64,000 nt of DNA. Origin: Calvatia gigantea. Its lineage: Eukaryota > Basidiomycota > Agaricomycetes > Agaricales > Lycoperdaceae. A model generated the notes under the pieces. That model had not been told where the DNA came from and did no database searches. It was given only the letters and a program-made list of their open reading frames with translations. This document shows, one piece after another, positions 20,515 through 32,925 of this stretch. The position numbers and the translations under genes are program-made. The stretch lies in assembly GCA_025093985.1 (NCBI GenBank), contig JACAAK010000013.1, forward strand, positions 992,001 to 1,056,000. Reading direction: 5' to 3'. Position 1 is the first letter of the stretch, and the number at the start of each line of letters is the position of its first letter.

Positions 20515-23500
20515 GTAGGCACTATCTCGAGAGTCAAAAAGCTTGTATCTAGGATATCAGACAAATTCTACATGATTCCTCAGAGAAGAAAGCACGAATT
20601 AAACCTAAAAGGAAAAATACAGATGGTGAAAAAAGAGATAACAGTGGGCACGATTGTTGACTCAGGATGCACAACTAGCAGCATCAGCAAAAAGCTGGTA
20701 GACAAGGAAAAACTTCCCATTTGAAAACTGGAACAACAGATCTTAGTACTAAACACAGACAGAACACCAAACCAGGGCGGAAAAGTAACGGAAACAGCCA
20801 CAATTGACATAGACATTCAAGGACACAAAGAATGGATCGAAGCGTCAGTTGTACAACTACAAGACTGCGCAGAGGTCTTTCTAGGACATGACTGGCTGGT
20901 CAAACATAACCTGGAAGTAGATTGGGAAAGTGGAGAAATCAAATTCACTCAGTGCCCACAGAACTGCCAATTTCCCCACCGAAACATTCCCATCATGGAG
21001 AAGATATGGAGCATGGCCACTACTGAAGATTTATGGGAAGAAGAAGATAAACCAGACCCAACCAAACCGGAAGATTTACCAGACTATGTACAACCATTCA
21101 CACATCTGTTCAACAAAACAATGTTTGACAAGCTCCCAGAATGAACCAAGTGGAACCACAAAATAATCCTAACAGAGGACGCCCCAAAGGAGATAAGCAC
21201 AGGAACTTACAACATGATGGTCAAAGAACAGGATGAACTCAAAGCATTCATCAAAGAGAACCTAGAATCAGGACAAATACAGCCATCGAAATCTCCATAT
21301 GCAGCACCAACCTTCTTCATCCCCAAGAAGGACAGATCAAAAAGACTAATTCAGGACTATAGGCAATTAAACAATGTGGTAGTCAAGGACAAAATGCCAC
21401 TGCCAAGAATTGGCAAGGTAATCGACAAACTCAGAAAAGCCAAGTATTTCAACAAGCTCGATATCATCTGGGGATATAACAATGTTAGGATCAAGGAAGG
21501 AGATAAATGGAAAGCTGCATTTCTCACCAACAAAGGGCTCTTTGAGCCAACAGTCATGTATTTCAGACTCAGCAACTCACCGGGAACCTTCTCCAGGATG
21601 ATGACAAGCATCTTCCATGACCTACTACAGAACGGAGATATTGTGAACTATATGGACAACTTTGCCATTCCTGGCAACACCAAAGAGCAGCTAAGAGAAT
21701 GGACAGTACAGTTCCTAGAGCATGCAGCACAATACAATCTGTGTTTCAAGCGAACCAAATGTATCTTCGATGCAGAAGAAATCCCTATATTAGGAGTTAA
21801 AGTGGGACATGGGTGAATCAAAATGGAAGAAGAAAAAGTCAAATCAGTACGAGACTGGCCAGAGCCGAAAAGCACAAAAGGAGTAGAAAGGTTCCTCGGC
21901 TTCACCAACTACTATCAATGTTTCATAAAAAACTTCAGCAAGATCGCCAGACCACTAAACAAACTCAAGGGAACAGTTACATGGGAATGGAACCAAGAAC
22001 ACCAAACAGCTTTCGATCACCTTAAAAGATGCATCACTGAAGAACCTATGTTAGCCCTGCCACAAAGACAAGGGCAATTCAGAGTAGAAGTCGACGCATC
22101 AGACTATGTGTTAGGAGGTGTGATATCCCAGTTACAAGAGGGCAAATGGCACCCAATTGCCTTCACATCACAAATGCTATCACCGGCAGAACATAATTAT
22201 GAAATACACGACAAGGAGCTACTAGCCATTATCCACACCCTAAAGGAATGGAGACACTACCTGTTGGACACAGAAGAAAAATTTGAAATCTGGACCAACC
22301 ATGAAAATTTGAAATACTACTGGGAACTACAAAAACTGAATGGATGACAGGCTCGATAGTACCTGCACCTACAGGACTACAATTTCACACTGTGACATGT
22401 ACCTGGGAAAACAAACACAAAGGCTGACCTATTGTCATGAATCCACCTAATACCAGAGGAACAAGAAGACAAACTAGTCACCATAATCCAGGAAAGTTGG
22501 CTGCAAAAGGAGAATACAGATGACACAGTGCTCTTACAAGCAGAACTATTCCTCAAACCAACATTCCTAGAACAGATCCGAAACAAGCCCCAGCATGAAA
22601 CAGCGGTCCTCACCGAATTAAGAAAACTGGAGTCCAAGCTCACCAATGAACATGGAATCATCTACAGACAAAATAGCACATATATCCCACCTGACCCAAA
22701 GCTATAAGAAGAAATCCTAACATAGTACCACAACGTGCCAGACACAGGCCACTTGGGCCAACACAGAATGATGGAACTAATCAGCCATGATTATTGGTGG
22801 CCAACAATGTGAAAGAATGTGAAAAAATATATCCAGGGGTGCCAAGCCTGCCAAAAGAATAAGGCAAGAACAACACTGCTCAAATCACTGCTACACCCCC
22901 TCCCAGTCCCAAATGGACCTTGGGAAGAAATCAGCATCAATATGATTGGACCACTACCAGAGTCAAAAGGGAAAGATGCAATACTGGTCATCATAGACCA
23001 CTTCACAAAAATGATATGGCTTATAGCAACTACCACGGATGTTTCATCCAAGGATATCACAAAGATATATCAGGATGAAATATGGAAGCTACACGGACTA
23101 CCGAGGAAAGTACTCAGCAACCGAGGATCTCAATTTGCATCAGAATTCACCAAAGAACTATTCAAGGGGCTCAGCATAGAGTGCAACCTATCAACAGTGT
23201 ACCACCCACAAACGGACAGTTAAACAGAGCACATCAACAGAGAAGTAGAAACGTACATCTGCCTATACTGCAATTATAACCAGGACGACTGGGCAGAATG
23301 GCTCTCCATTGCAGAATTTCAGTATAACAACAAATGTCATGGAGGAACTCAGGTGATGCCATTCTTCCTAAACTATAGAAGAAACCCATGGAAAGGAAAA
23401 AATGAACCACTGACAAACAACCCAGCAGCCATGAGTTTCCTAAAGGAACTTCAGACTGCCCAAGATGACACCTCATCAGCACTATAAGCATACCAAGAAA

Positions 23501-24030
23501 AGATGAAACAGCAATATGACCACAACAAGACCCACACAAAAACATACCAAATAGGCAATGCAGTGTGGCTGGAAAACACAAACATCCATACCAATCAAGC
23601 ATCAAAGAAGCTAGGCCAAAAACGGTATGGCCCTTTCCTTATTAAGGAAAAGATAGGAGAAGCAGCATACCAGCTAACATTGCCAGACGGATGGGCCATC
23701 CATGATGTATTCAATGAACAGCTCCTGTCGCCAGCCTACAAGGCTGAGTTCCTGAGCCAGAGACAGCCATCAGCACCTGACCCGATCATCATCAACAATG
23801 AAGAAGAATACAAAGTAGAGGAAATCTGCGGATAAAGGAAACATGGAAGGGACTATCAATTTCTAGTCCACTGGAAGGGGTACAGTAATGAAGAAGATAC
23901 ATGGACAGTGGAATCCAACCTAACAAATGCTCAAGATGCAATAGCGGACTACCAAAAGAGGCATCTGGACAATACCCATAAAAAGGGGGGTAGAAGAAAC
24001 AAAAAATCATCACCAAACCAAAGAAAGTAG
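20515..24030 (+). pseudogene. pol: C2 pol
   Basis: It continues C2 after the C3 insertion, starting at the gag stop (GAGTAG). Protease is at about 20640-20960 (DSGCTTSSIS, LGHDWLVKHN). RT is at 21214-21816 (FFIPKKDRSKRLIQDYRQ; YMDNFAIPG, the second Asp of YMDD changed to Asn). RNase H is at 22060-22350, and integrase at about 22600-23460 with HHCC and DDE motifs. The C-terminal part with chromodomain is at 23503-24000 (QFLVHWKGYSNEEDTW). Stops are few and mostly TGA. The stop TAG is at 24028-24030, six bases before ORF3. Confidence 0.9.
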
Positions 24031-24036
24031 CCAAAC

Positions 24037-25020
24037 ATGCCTTCCTCCCAAGCTAACTGTGTCACTATTCATTCCCTCATCCACCCCAATCCAACCACAA
24101 TCTCCTCCGTCCCCCTTCCAGAGCCAGGCAACAGCCAAGCATCTGCCCCCCAAGGCACTCGTTACAACCTAGCCACTATGCCATCCCCAGCACAGGGACT
24201 CCTCGAATCCCTGCTAAAAGATGTTAACAAGACCACCAACAATGAAATAGAAACCATCACTGCCCAAAATAAATGGCTAGTCATCAACAGGCACATTGTC
24301 CTTGCCACTGCATACATCACTTTTGCCAACATGTATGCAGGGTTCACCAATGCATCCTCATCCACCAATCAACACATCCCCACTATCTTCCGAGCCCTAG
24401 AACAATCCACACTGACACCTAGTGAACAAGACCACATCCACAGTCTCTACAACTGCGTCGACCTCAGATTAGAAGTATTCAAACACCTTGACATCGCCGA
24501 TATCTTCCTGGAGCTTGCCAATGTGGCCATGAACCTACTCAGATGCGATAAGACCACCAAAGACCCAGAAATTGATGCCCTCATTGACAGGATCCACAGT
24601 ACCCTCTCCGAGCTCTATACCACGATCAACCCTACACCACTGACCCAATCTGACATGCCCATGGACGAGGAGACAACTGTCTCTATGAAGGAAGAAGTCA
24701 ACTCACTTCACTGCTTTATAAAAACAATCACTCTGCCACAACTTGTATTGGTTTTTCTCCCTCCTGCAAGATTCCACACTGTGTTGCCAGGACAAGAGAA
24801 GGACCAACACTACTGGAAATCAATAGTCAAGAACTATTGGGACAACTCCACCACAACCAACTTCCCATTCAATGGCATCCCAGTCCCTATCTGTCAAGAT
24901 GGTCAAAGCCACTTGCCCATCTTCTTCACATGATCCAACAATGGAAAGTACCTCATTGGAGCCACCAAGAAAGCCCTCGCCTCTGCCGTAGTCAATGGTG
25001 ACTTTGATGAAGCTTCCTGA
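24037..25020 (+). pseudogene. C2 ORF3, best preserved copy, one internal stop
   Basis: The frame spans 327 codons from ATG to TGA (25018-25020) and is interrupted only by a TGA at 24931-24933, a likely CGA change. Rough layout: residues 1-50 are Pro/Ser-rich (HPNPTTISSVPLPEPGN). Residues 50-200 are predicted helical by eye, with regularly spaced Leu/Ile (LLESLLKDV, VFKHLDIADIFLELANVAM). Residues 200-220 are a Pro/Thr linker and 220-327 a C-terminal domain (MKEEVNSLHCFIKTIT, PGQEKDQHYWKSIVKNYW, KYLIGATKKALASAVVNGDF). No family was recognised. It may act in the particle or as an accessory factor, but that is a guess. Confidence 0.8.
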
Positions 25021-25045
25021 GGCATGAAGCCAAATCGGAGGGTAT

Positions 25046-25352
25046 TGTTGTGAACTTTCGCTTATTCTTACTCACTCCATACCTGTCTACATTCCACTGC
25101 ATCTTGTATCTGTTTCATGTATTCTAGTCCAGTGATCTCTGGGTATCAACCCCCAGTAACTACTACACCATTGTCATCAGACATTTCATGTAGTCATCTC
25201 CATCCGTTCAACAGGATGTCTATTGTATTTAAGTGTACATACATACTCCTGTATTCAGTACACTTAACCATCTCTTGTTCTCCTTCCCTTACTTGCCCTC
25301 AAGTCTTAGCCTAAGTTGCAACCTGAGGTTTACCCAGACTAAGGTTGTAACA
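25046..25352 (+). repeat. LTR-B, 3' LTR of C2
   Basis: TGTTGTGAAC to GGTTGTAACA, 307 bp, preceded by the purine-rich GGAGGGTAT. It is followed directly by GGATATAACAATG, which is RT coding sequence of C5. GGATA (25353-25357) would be the right-hand target duplication of C2; the left-hand copy was lost with the deleted part of C5. Its primer motif reads ACACTTAACCA, a variant that exactly matches the primer-binding site variant in C4. Confidence 0.92.
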
Positions 25353-27926
25353 GGATATAACAATGTTAGGATCAAGGAAGGAGATGAATGGAAAGCAGCA
25401 TTTCTTACCAACAAAGGGCTCTTTGAGCTAACAGTCATGTATTTCAGACTCAGCAACATGCCCAGGACCTTCTCCAGAATGATGACAAGTATTTTCCGTG
25501 ATCTATTACAAAACAGAGATATTGTGAACTATATGGACGACTTCGCCATTCCTGGTAACACCAAGGAACAACTAAAAGAACAAACAGTACAGTTCCTGAA
25601 ATGCACAGTGCAATACAACCTATGCTTCAAATGAACCAAATGCATCTTTGACACAGAAGAAATCCCTATGTTAGGAGTTAAAGTCGGACACAGGTGAATT
25701 GAAATGGAAGAAGAAAAAGTCAAATTGGTATGAGACTGGCCAGAGCCAAAGAATACAAAAGGGGTGGAAAGGTTCCTAGGCTTCGCCAACTACTACCGAC
25801 ATTTCATAAAAAACTTCAGCAAGATTGCAGGACCACTAAACAAACTCAAGGGAGCAGCCACATGGGAATGGAATCAAGAACATCAGACAGCATTCAATCA
25901 CCTCAAAAAGTGCATCACTGAAGAGCCCATATTAACCCTGCCACAAAGACAAGGACAATTCAGGGTAGAAGTCAACACATCAGACTATGCGTTAGGAGGC
26001 GTGTTATCTCAGCTACAGGAGAACAAATGGCACTCAATTGCCTTCACATTACAAACGCTATCACCAGCAGAGCGTAACTATGAAATATACGACAAGGAGC
26101 TACTAGCCATCATCCATGCCCTAAAAGAATGGAGACACTACCTGCTGGATGCAGAAGAAAAATTTGAAATCTGGACCGACCATGAAAATTTGAAATACTA
26201 CCAAGAACCACAAAAACTGAACAGACGACAAGCTCAATGGTACCTATGCTTACAGGACTACAACTTCACACTGTGACATATACCTGGAAAAACAAACACA
26301 AAGGCCGACTTATTGTCCCGGATCCACTAAATACCAGAAGGACAAGAAGACAAACTGGTCACCATGATCTGGGAAAGCTAGCTACAAACAAGAAACACAG
26401 ACAACACAGTGCTCTTACAAGCAGAGTTGTTCCTTGAACCAACATTCCTAGAATGAATCCAAAACAAGCCCCAGCACAACACAGCAGTTCTCACTGAATT
26501 AAGAAAACTGGAGTCCAAGCTCACTGAAGATCATGGAATTATCTACAGACAAAACAGCACATACATCCCACCTGACCCAAAGCTACATGAAGAAATCCTA
26601 GCACAGTATCACAACATGCCAGACGCAGGCCATCTGGGCCAACATAGAATGATGGAACTAGTCAACCGTGACTACTGGTGGCCAGCAATGCGAAAAGACG
26701 TGAAAAAATATATCCAGGGGTGCCAAGCCTACTAAAGGAATAAAGCAAGAATAACACTGCTCAAATCACCACTACACCTCCTCCCAGTCCCAAATGGACC
26801 TTGGGAAGAAATCAGCATCAATATGATCAGACCACTGCTGGAGTCAAAAGGGAAAGATGCAATACTGGTCATCATAGACCACTTCACGAAGATGATACAG
26901 CTTATAGCGACTACCACTGGACATTTCATCCAAGGGCATCGCTAAGATATATCGAATGACAAATATGGAAGCTACATGGATTACCGAGGAAAGTACTCAG
27001 CAACCGAGGATCTCAATTCACATCAGAATTCACCAAAGAGCTATTCAGAGGACTCAGCATAGAATGCAACCTATCAACAGCATATCACCCACAGACAGAT
27101 GGACAAACTGAGCGCATCAACAGAGAAATAGAAACATACATTTGCTTGTACTGCAATTACAACCAAGACAACTGGGCAGAATGGCTCCCCATTGCAGAAT
27201 TTCAATATAACAACAAATAACATGGAGGAACACAAGCAATGCCATTCTTCCTAAACTACAGAAGAAACCCATGGAAAGGAAAAAACGAACTACCAACAAA
27301 CAATCTGGTGGCCACAGACTTCCTAAAGGAACTTCAGACTGCCTGAGACAACACCTCATCAGCACTACGAGCCTACCAAGAAAAGATGAAATAGCAATAT
27401 GACCATAACAAGACCTACACCCGAACTTACCAAACAGGTGATGCAGTATGGCTAGAAAACACAAACATCCATACCAATCAAGCATCAAAGAAGCTAGGCC
27501 AAAAATAGTATGGACCTTTCCTTATTAAGGAAAAGATAGGAGAAGCTGGCATATCAGCTAATGTTACCAGATGGATGGGCCATCCATGATGTATTTAATG
27601 AACAGCTCCTGACACCAGCACATCAGGCCGAGTTTCCAAGTCAAAAATGGCCACCTGGTGCCCGACCCTGTGATCATAAACAATAAAGAAGAATATGAAG
27701 TAGAAGAAATCCGCAGACAAAGGAGATGGGGAAGGGAATATCAATTCCTAGTCCACTGGAAGGAGTATAGCAATGAAGAAGATATATGGACAGTGGAGTC
27801 CAATTTAAGAGAACACAAAGGAGGCCATACTGAGACTACCTAAAAAGGCATCCAGAGGATACCCATAAAAGAGGGGGCAGAAAACCCAAAAAAGCATCAA
27901 ACAAGCAACCCCAACAAAGAAACTAA
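25353..27926 (+). pseudogene. pol: C5 pol, 3' part from mid-RT
   Basis: It starts within RT at GYNNVRIKEGDEWKAAFLTN and keeps an intact catalytic YMDDFAIPG near 25533. RNase H is at about 25930-26280, integrase at about 26460-27300 with WWPAMR and TAYHPQTDGQTERIN, and chromodomain at 27660-27843 (QFLVHWKEYSNEEDIW). Stops and small frameshifts occur throughout (for example about 25634, 26276, 26735, 27218 and 27550). The pol stop TAA is at 27924-27926, two codons before ORF3. Confidence 0.88.
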
Positions 27927-27932
27927 ACAAAT

Positions 27933-28921
27933 ATGCCCACCTCCCAACCCAACCACATCGCTATTGACTCCCTTGTTCACCCCACTCCCACCAGAATCTC
28001 ATCCCTACCATTCCCAGAACCAGGCAGCAGCAGGGCACCAGTTCCCAAGAGACCCATTTCAATCTCACTAAAATGCCATCCCTAGTACAAGGCCTCCTCG
28101 AAGCCCTACTCAAGGATGTCAACAAGGCAATCAACAGTGAAATTGAAAATATCACTGCCCAGAACAAATGACTAGTGGTGAACTGACACATTACCCTCGC
28201 CACTGCCTACATCACCTTTGCTGACATGTACACCAGATTCACCAATGCTTTCTCCTCCACCAACCAGTACATCCCCACCATCTTCTGAGCACTAGACCAG
28301 TCCACTCTCACCCCCAACGAACAAGATTGTGTCTAAGGACTCCAAAGCCGAATTGACTTGGGACTTGAGGTCTTTAACTACCTTGACATTGCTAATATAT
28401 TCCTCGAGCTCACCAATATAGCCATGAAGCTGCTTGGGAGAGACAAGTTGAACAAGGACCCTGACATCAACACCCTGGTCAACAGAATTCATATCACCCT
28501 CTCCGAATTGCATGACACTGTTAACCCCACACCACTGACCTGCACCGACACCCCCATGGATGAAGAAACCATGGTCTCTATGAAAGAAGAAGTCAATGCC
28601 CTCTGTTGCTTCATAAAAACCATCACACCACCACAGCTCATATCAGTTTTTCTTCTGCCCGCAAGATTCCACACTATGTTGCCAGGACAAGAAAAGGACT
28701 GACACTATTGGAGCTTGATAGTCAAGAACTACTGGGACAGCTCCACTACCACCAATTTCCCATACAACAGCATTCCAGTCCCTATCCAACAAGACAGATG
28801 AAGCCACTCACCCATCTTCTTAGCATGATCCAACGATGGAAAGTTCCTCATTGCTGCCACTAAGAAAGCACTTGCCACTGCAGTAGTAAATGGAGACTTC
28901 AATGAGCTTCCTGAGGCATGA
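27933..28921 (+). pseudogene. C5 ORF3, unknown third protein
   Basis: It begins MPTSQPNHIAIDSLV after the pol stop. Frame breaks occur near 28060 and stops near 28172, 28187, 28288 and 28336, but the helical middle is readable (FNYLDIANIFLELTNIAMKL) and the C-terminal block is present (MKEEVNALCCFIKTIT, LPGQEKD). The stop is TGA at 28919-28921, slightly later than in C2 because of a one-base difference near the end. Function unknown. Confidence 0.7.
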
Positions 28922-28939
28922 AGTCTAATCGGAGGGTAT

Positions 28940-29245
28940 TGTTGTGAACTTTCATCTATTCATATCTGCTCCATACTTGTCTGCATTCTACTCTGTCCTA
29001 TACCTGTTTCGTCTATTCCAGTCCAGTGATCTCCAAGCATTGACTCATAGTAACTACTATGCCATTACCATCGGACATTTCATGTAGTTACCTCCATCTG
29101 TTCAACTGGATACCTACTGTATTTAAGCATACATACATACTCCTGTATTCAGTATGCTTAACCACCTCTGTTCTCCTCCCCTTACTCACCCTCAAGTCTT
29201 AGCCCAAGTTGCAACCTGAGGTAAACTCAGACTAAGGTCATAACA
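28940..29245 (+). repeat. LTR-B, 3' LTR of C5 and of the composite
   Basis: TGTTGTGAAC to GGTCATAACA, 306 bp, preceded by GGAGGGTAT. The following five bases, TACCC, match the five bases before the LTR at 12896. That pairing is the key evidence that the whole 12896-29245 block descends from one insertion event plus later changes. Confidence 0.93.
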
Positions 29246-29250
29246 TACCC

Positions 29251-32048
29251 CCACTTATATTCCCCACTACACAACCATGTCCTCCACCATACCAACACAC
29301 AGTCATGGTGGACCTTGCCACCCCTCACAAACACAAGGACATGAATGTGGAGACCCTGGACAAGGGTCTAGTAGGAGGGGGAGAAGGGAAGAATTGATTT
29401 CCCAACAGAATACCCAACTATCTCCTCTGCAACAACAACAACAACAATAACAATATCTGCCACTGGAATTCAGAGAAGGTGGGCAATATGGCCCTTCTCC
29501 ACAATGCCAGTCATATAATGATAGGTACACATTGTCATTATACAAACTACCTTGGAGTAGACCTCATAGACCACCACCAAGCACACCATTACTATATAAC
29601 AAGGAGTACTCCTCATCATCTCAATCTGCTGGAGCCAGAGGAAAGAAACAGCACTGTAAGCAAAGCCCACCACCAGCCATAAGCTTATCACAATCTTCCA
29701 GGCAGGGGAATTATGTTCCTGCTACTATTCAAAGTAACAAGTTAATATCTCATTTACTTGAGGCCAGAATTGATGAGAACCTTGTTGAGTTTCTTAACCT
29801 CAAAGATGAAGCCAGCTTGATAATAATCATGGACCTCCTGGATATATTGAATGCTACATGAGCTGAGAACAAATGACTTAGCAACAAGGTCAAGATTTTA
29901 ACAGAGTGAGCCTTTGCTCCTTTGCCAAGACTACAACATAGTGCTACAAGGGCTAAAGGTAAGAGCAGGAAACTGGATGTGTATTCATGTTCTACTACAA
30001 GTAACACTGGACTTCCAACATCTAGAATGAATTGACCCAAACTGCAAGAATCAGCCAGAGTGAGTAATACACTCACCATGCCTTAAGTGACTGTGGCCCT
30101 GGTGAAGAAAAATCTGCCACTACTGGTTGAACAGGACAATAGCTACCTAGACAAAGACACTTCAATGACAGATGACACATGGCCATATGGAATGCATCCA
30201 ATGGAATACTGCTTGAGGCAGAACTACCAGGGTGGTTGTTTGAGGACCCAATAAAGGTATCCACTCCTGGAACTCTAGTTCCTCCTCCCCAAATTCAACT
30301 GGATAATCATTTGGAATGATCAAAGAAAACCACAAAGAAACAAAGCATATACAATGACATCTAACTCAGACTCAGGTATGTCAAGTGACAACAGCAAGGA
30401 CTCAGAGGAGATGACTCCTCAACAATGCAAGAAGGCTACCAGGAAGGCAGAACAGCAGAAAAAGGAGCATGAGCAGAAAGTGCACTGGGACTCTGGCTAG
30501 ATTCCTGACATCTGGGGCATGATCAAAACATGCACTGGAGTCACCAAGTGCAATAATGAAATGTACTATATACTATCATAGAGAGTGCATTACTCTCTCC
30601 AAATGAATATAGTCACCACTAGAGGGTTGGGACTGGTACAATCAAGGGCCAACATGACTCACAGTCCCCAATATGAGCTCTGACATGCAGTATATCATGC
30701 TGCTTCTTGAGGACTGCCCATGAACCCACATGAAGTTGACCAACTTTGCAGTGTGGTCACCAGGACCCATTATGCTACAAAGACCTGTTTAGAAGTATAC
30801 ATGCTTCTCTATGAGCTATACACCATTGCATCTAGAACCATGCCTGGGTTCCATAACCATGTAATACAGTACATATTAAACAGTAGCTTCATTAAGGAGA
30901 GAGTACATAACAACATATCCATAGACTCTCCTGCATTGGCTGACTTCCATGCACTCATGCAACAAAATTATGGTGGCACCCTAATGGGCAACCAGAACAA
31001 CCAGAACAAGGGAGTAGGCATATACCAGCCTGATATAGTGGAAATGCTCTACATTGATACTGTAGGGCAACATATAATGCTGCATGGCTGTCCAGAGATG
31101 AAGAATTTCACCAATGGGACTGTTATCAACTTCATGTATAGTGTCCATCAGTGATCCACCTTTGGATATGGCCTCCTTAGGCTGCTTGTACCCAAGGATT
31201 ATGAACTACATGTCCCATTCCAATGATGATTTACTATTATCATAGTGAGTCCCAACATGTATCATGATGCAATTACATGATACAATGAGAATCACCCTAC
31301 TGTCCTATTCCAGGAGCAGTCTGGGCCAGTGTATGCAATTTAGCATGCCATTCTCCCTGAAAACTCCGAGGGGAATATTTCCCTTGACAATATTATAGAG
31401 GCCATGATTTACAACTAGATTTCCTTTACATGGATAGACCATATATATCTGTATGGCCTGCATTTCATGGCCCATTCCTACTCTGGGTCCACACTCTATG
31501 ATGCTCTCCTTCATGAGCATGACAATGAACATCTTCATTATTTCCAGGAGTTTGGTATATCCTCTGCTATCTCCAAATGGGATGGATGGAGATATCCCAT
31601 CTACAAAGACAATCTTCATCTCATGGTAATGACCTATAAAGAAGATGAAAAGCAAATGGACATTGGCTATAGTGATGGCTGGTGGCTTTTTGTAGGGGAA
31701 TCCCCCTACTTCACTCACTTAGCAATAGGTCCAACTTGGACATGTCAAATGGTCAACATACTAGTGCTGTCAGAAACTAAGGGGAACATGCAATGCAACC
31801 TTCTTATTATGTCCATCCCTCACCCCTCTGTCATTAACAAGGATGGTGATAGAGAATCCAGGTCCAATACTATGGATATAGCCCCAGACAACATTGTTCC
31901 CATCAACCATACAACTGACACAGTTGCCCCATTAACTACTCCAAACCCTTTGTCAGAGATCTCTGGAGCTCATGCACTCCCAGCTGAAGCCTTACCAGTA
32001 AGATCAGACAACTCTAATGCCACCATTCATCAGTCTAAGGCTATGTAA
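29251..32048 (+). pseudogene. Element D coding region, unknown multi-part reading frame
   Basis: A long, degraded frame shows coding character but no known domain. Bases 29251-29900 encode a Pro/Gln-rich stretch with a Q run (CAA repeats at 29426-29447) and LISHLLEARIDENLVEFLNL. Bases 30360-30500 encode a charged, Lys-rich piece. Bases 30720-31154 (144 codons, open) begin MNPHEVDQLCSVVTRTHYATK. Bases 31467-32048 (193 codons, open) contain HDNEHLHYFQEFGISSAISK and GYSDGWWLFVGESPYFTHLA. Stops are mainly TGA and TAA in place of CGA or CAA. No RT, integrase or protease motif was found. The PPT and LTR downstream suggest it belongs to an LTR element. The 5' end lies left of 12891. Confidence 0.5.
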
Positions 32049-32229
32049 CCATAACCAAAGACCAATGACAGGACACTCACTTGCCCACCATGTACCTGTC
32101 TATTGGCTGGTACTTCTTATTCTCAACTATTGAGTCTGCATAACCATGGACTCAATGTTCAGACTTAATAGGTTGCAATTTGTGACCCACAAAAAATAAA
32201 TAAATAAAAACATAAACCAATGTTGAGGC

Positions 32230-32534
32230 TGTTACAGCCTTAGTCTGTTAGGACCTCAGGTTGCAGCTTAGGCTAAGTCTTGAGGGCGAGTAAGGGGAGA
32301 GGAACAAAGGTGGTTAAGTGTACCGAATACAGTGGATGTATGTATGCTTAAATACAGGGAGCCATCTAGTTGAATGAATGGAGTACCTACATGAAATGTC
32401 TGATCAGGCTGGCATAGTAGTTAACACAAGTCATAGACAGAGATCACTCAACAGGAATAGATGAAACAGCTATACTAACAGACAGAAATACAGACAAGGA
32501 CAGAGTATGACTTGATCAGTAGAAAACCATAACA
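32230..32534 (-). repeat. LTR-B solo LTR, reversed, target duplication GAGGC
   Basis: On the plus strand it runs TGTTACAGCC to AACCATAACA, 305 bp. Exact 5-base flanks GAGGC lie at 32225-32229 and 32535-32539. The reversed TATA-like CTTAAATAC (about 32347) and primer motif TGGTTAAGTGT (about 32311) are present. It is inserted between the D coding region and D's own 3' LTR. Confidence 0.93.
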
Positions 32535-32603
32535 GAGGCCAGTGTATCCACTATCCTCTCAAATTCATCTTGATTAGACTGTGTACCAGTTTCATTGGGG
32601 GGA

Positions 32604-32925
32604 TGTAAGGGGTCCTTCCCCATCTTTTCCTTTATTGGACTTATCATTATTTCCTTATCATGTGCTGTTGCTCCTCACTTTATTTTTCCTTGTTTTGTGA
32701 TATAATACAAATACAAATTTAAGCACTATATAATACCCTGTATATTGAGCTGTTACAGCTTGACTATTATCTTTTTGTTCTATGTACATTTACCTATATA
32801 CACAGGTCAAGCATATTTCATGTGACTTAAGATATATAGCCTGTAAAACATCCCACTTTACAATGTCTTCCTGCTGTCAATTCTTCTGCTATACAAGAAC
32901 TCAATACATGTTTGCTATTGTTACA
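32604..32925 (+). repeat. Probable 3' LTR of element D
   Basis: It begins TGTAAGGGG directly after a purine tract (TTGGGGGGA, ending at 32603) and ends TTACA, giving the inverted ends TGTAA/TTACA. It contains a TATA-like CTATATAATACC near 32726. A start after a polypurine tract and the internal promoter are typical of a 3' LTR. No second copy is in the window, so the right-hand boundary is not certain. Confidence 0.5.

Larger units (their letters stand above)
12896..29245 (+). mobile_element. Composite C2/C5 element bounded by one target duplication (TACCC)
   Basis: The outer LTRs are 12896-13201 and 28940-29245. The flanks are TACCC at 12891-12895 and TACCC at 29246-29250. Inside there are two pol and two ORF3 regions and a middle LTR (25046-25352), but only one plus-strand gag. 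The simplest reading is that C5 inserted first, C2 inserted into C5's RT gene (25353), and recombination between the two 5' LTRs deleted C5's gag-to-RT part. C3 then inserted in reverse into C2. Confidence 0.85.

Noticed and set aside
24037..25020. ORF3 as an envelope gene
   Set aside because: Position fits, but there is no signal peptide, no C-terminal membrane anchor and no furin-like site; composition is that of a soluble helical protein.
25250..25640. A 133-codon plus-strand frame crossing an LTR end
   Set aside because: It only joins LTR sequence to C5 RT sequence across the insertion boundary; it is not a gene.
29426..29450. CAA-repeat run as a microsatellite of interest
   Set aside because: It encodes a glutamine run within the element D frame, already broken by a TAA; ordinary low-complexity coding sequence.
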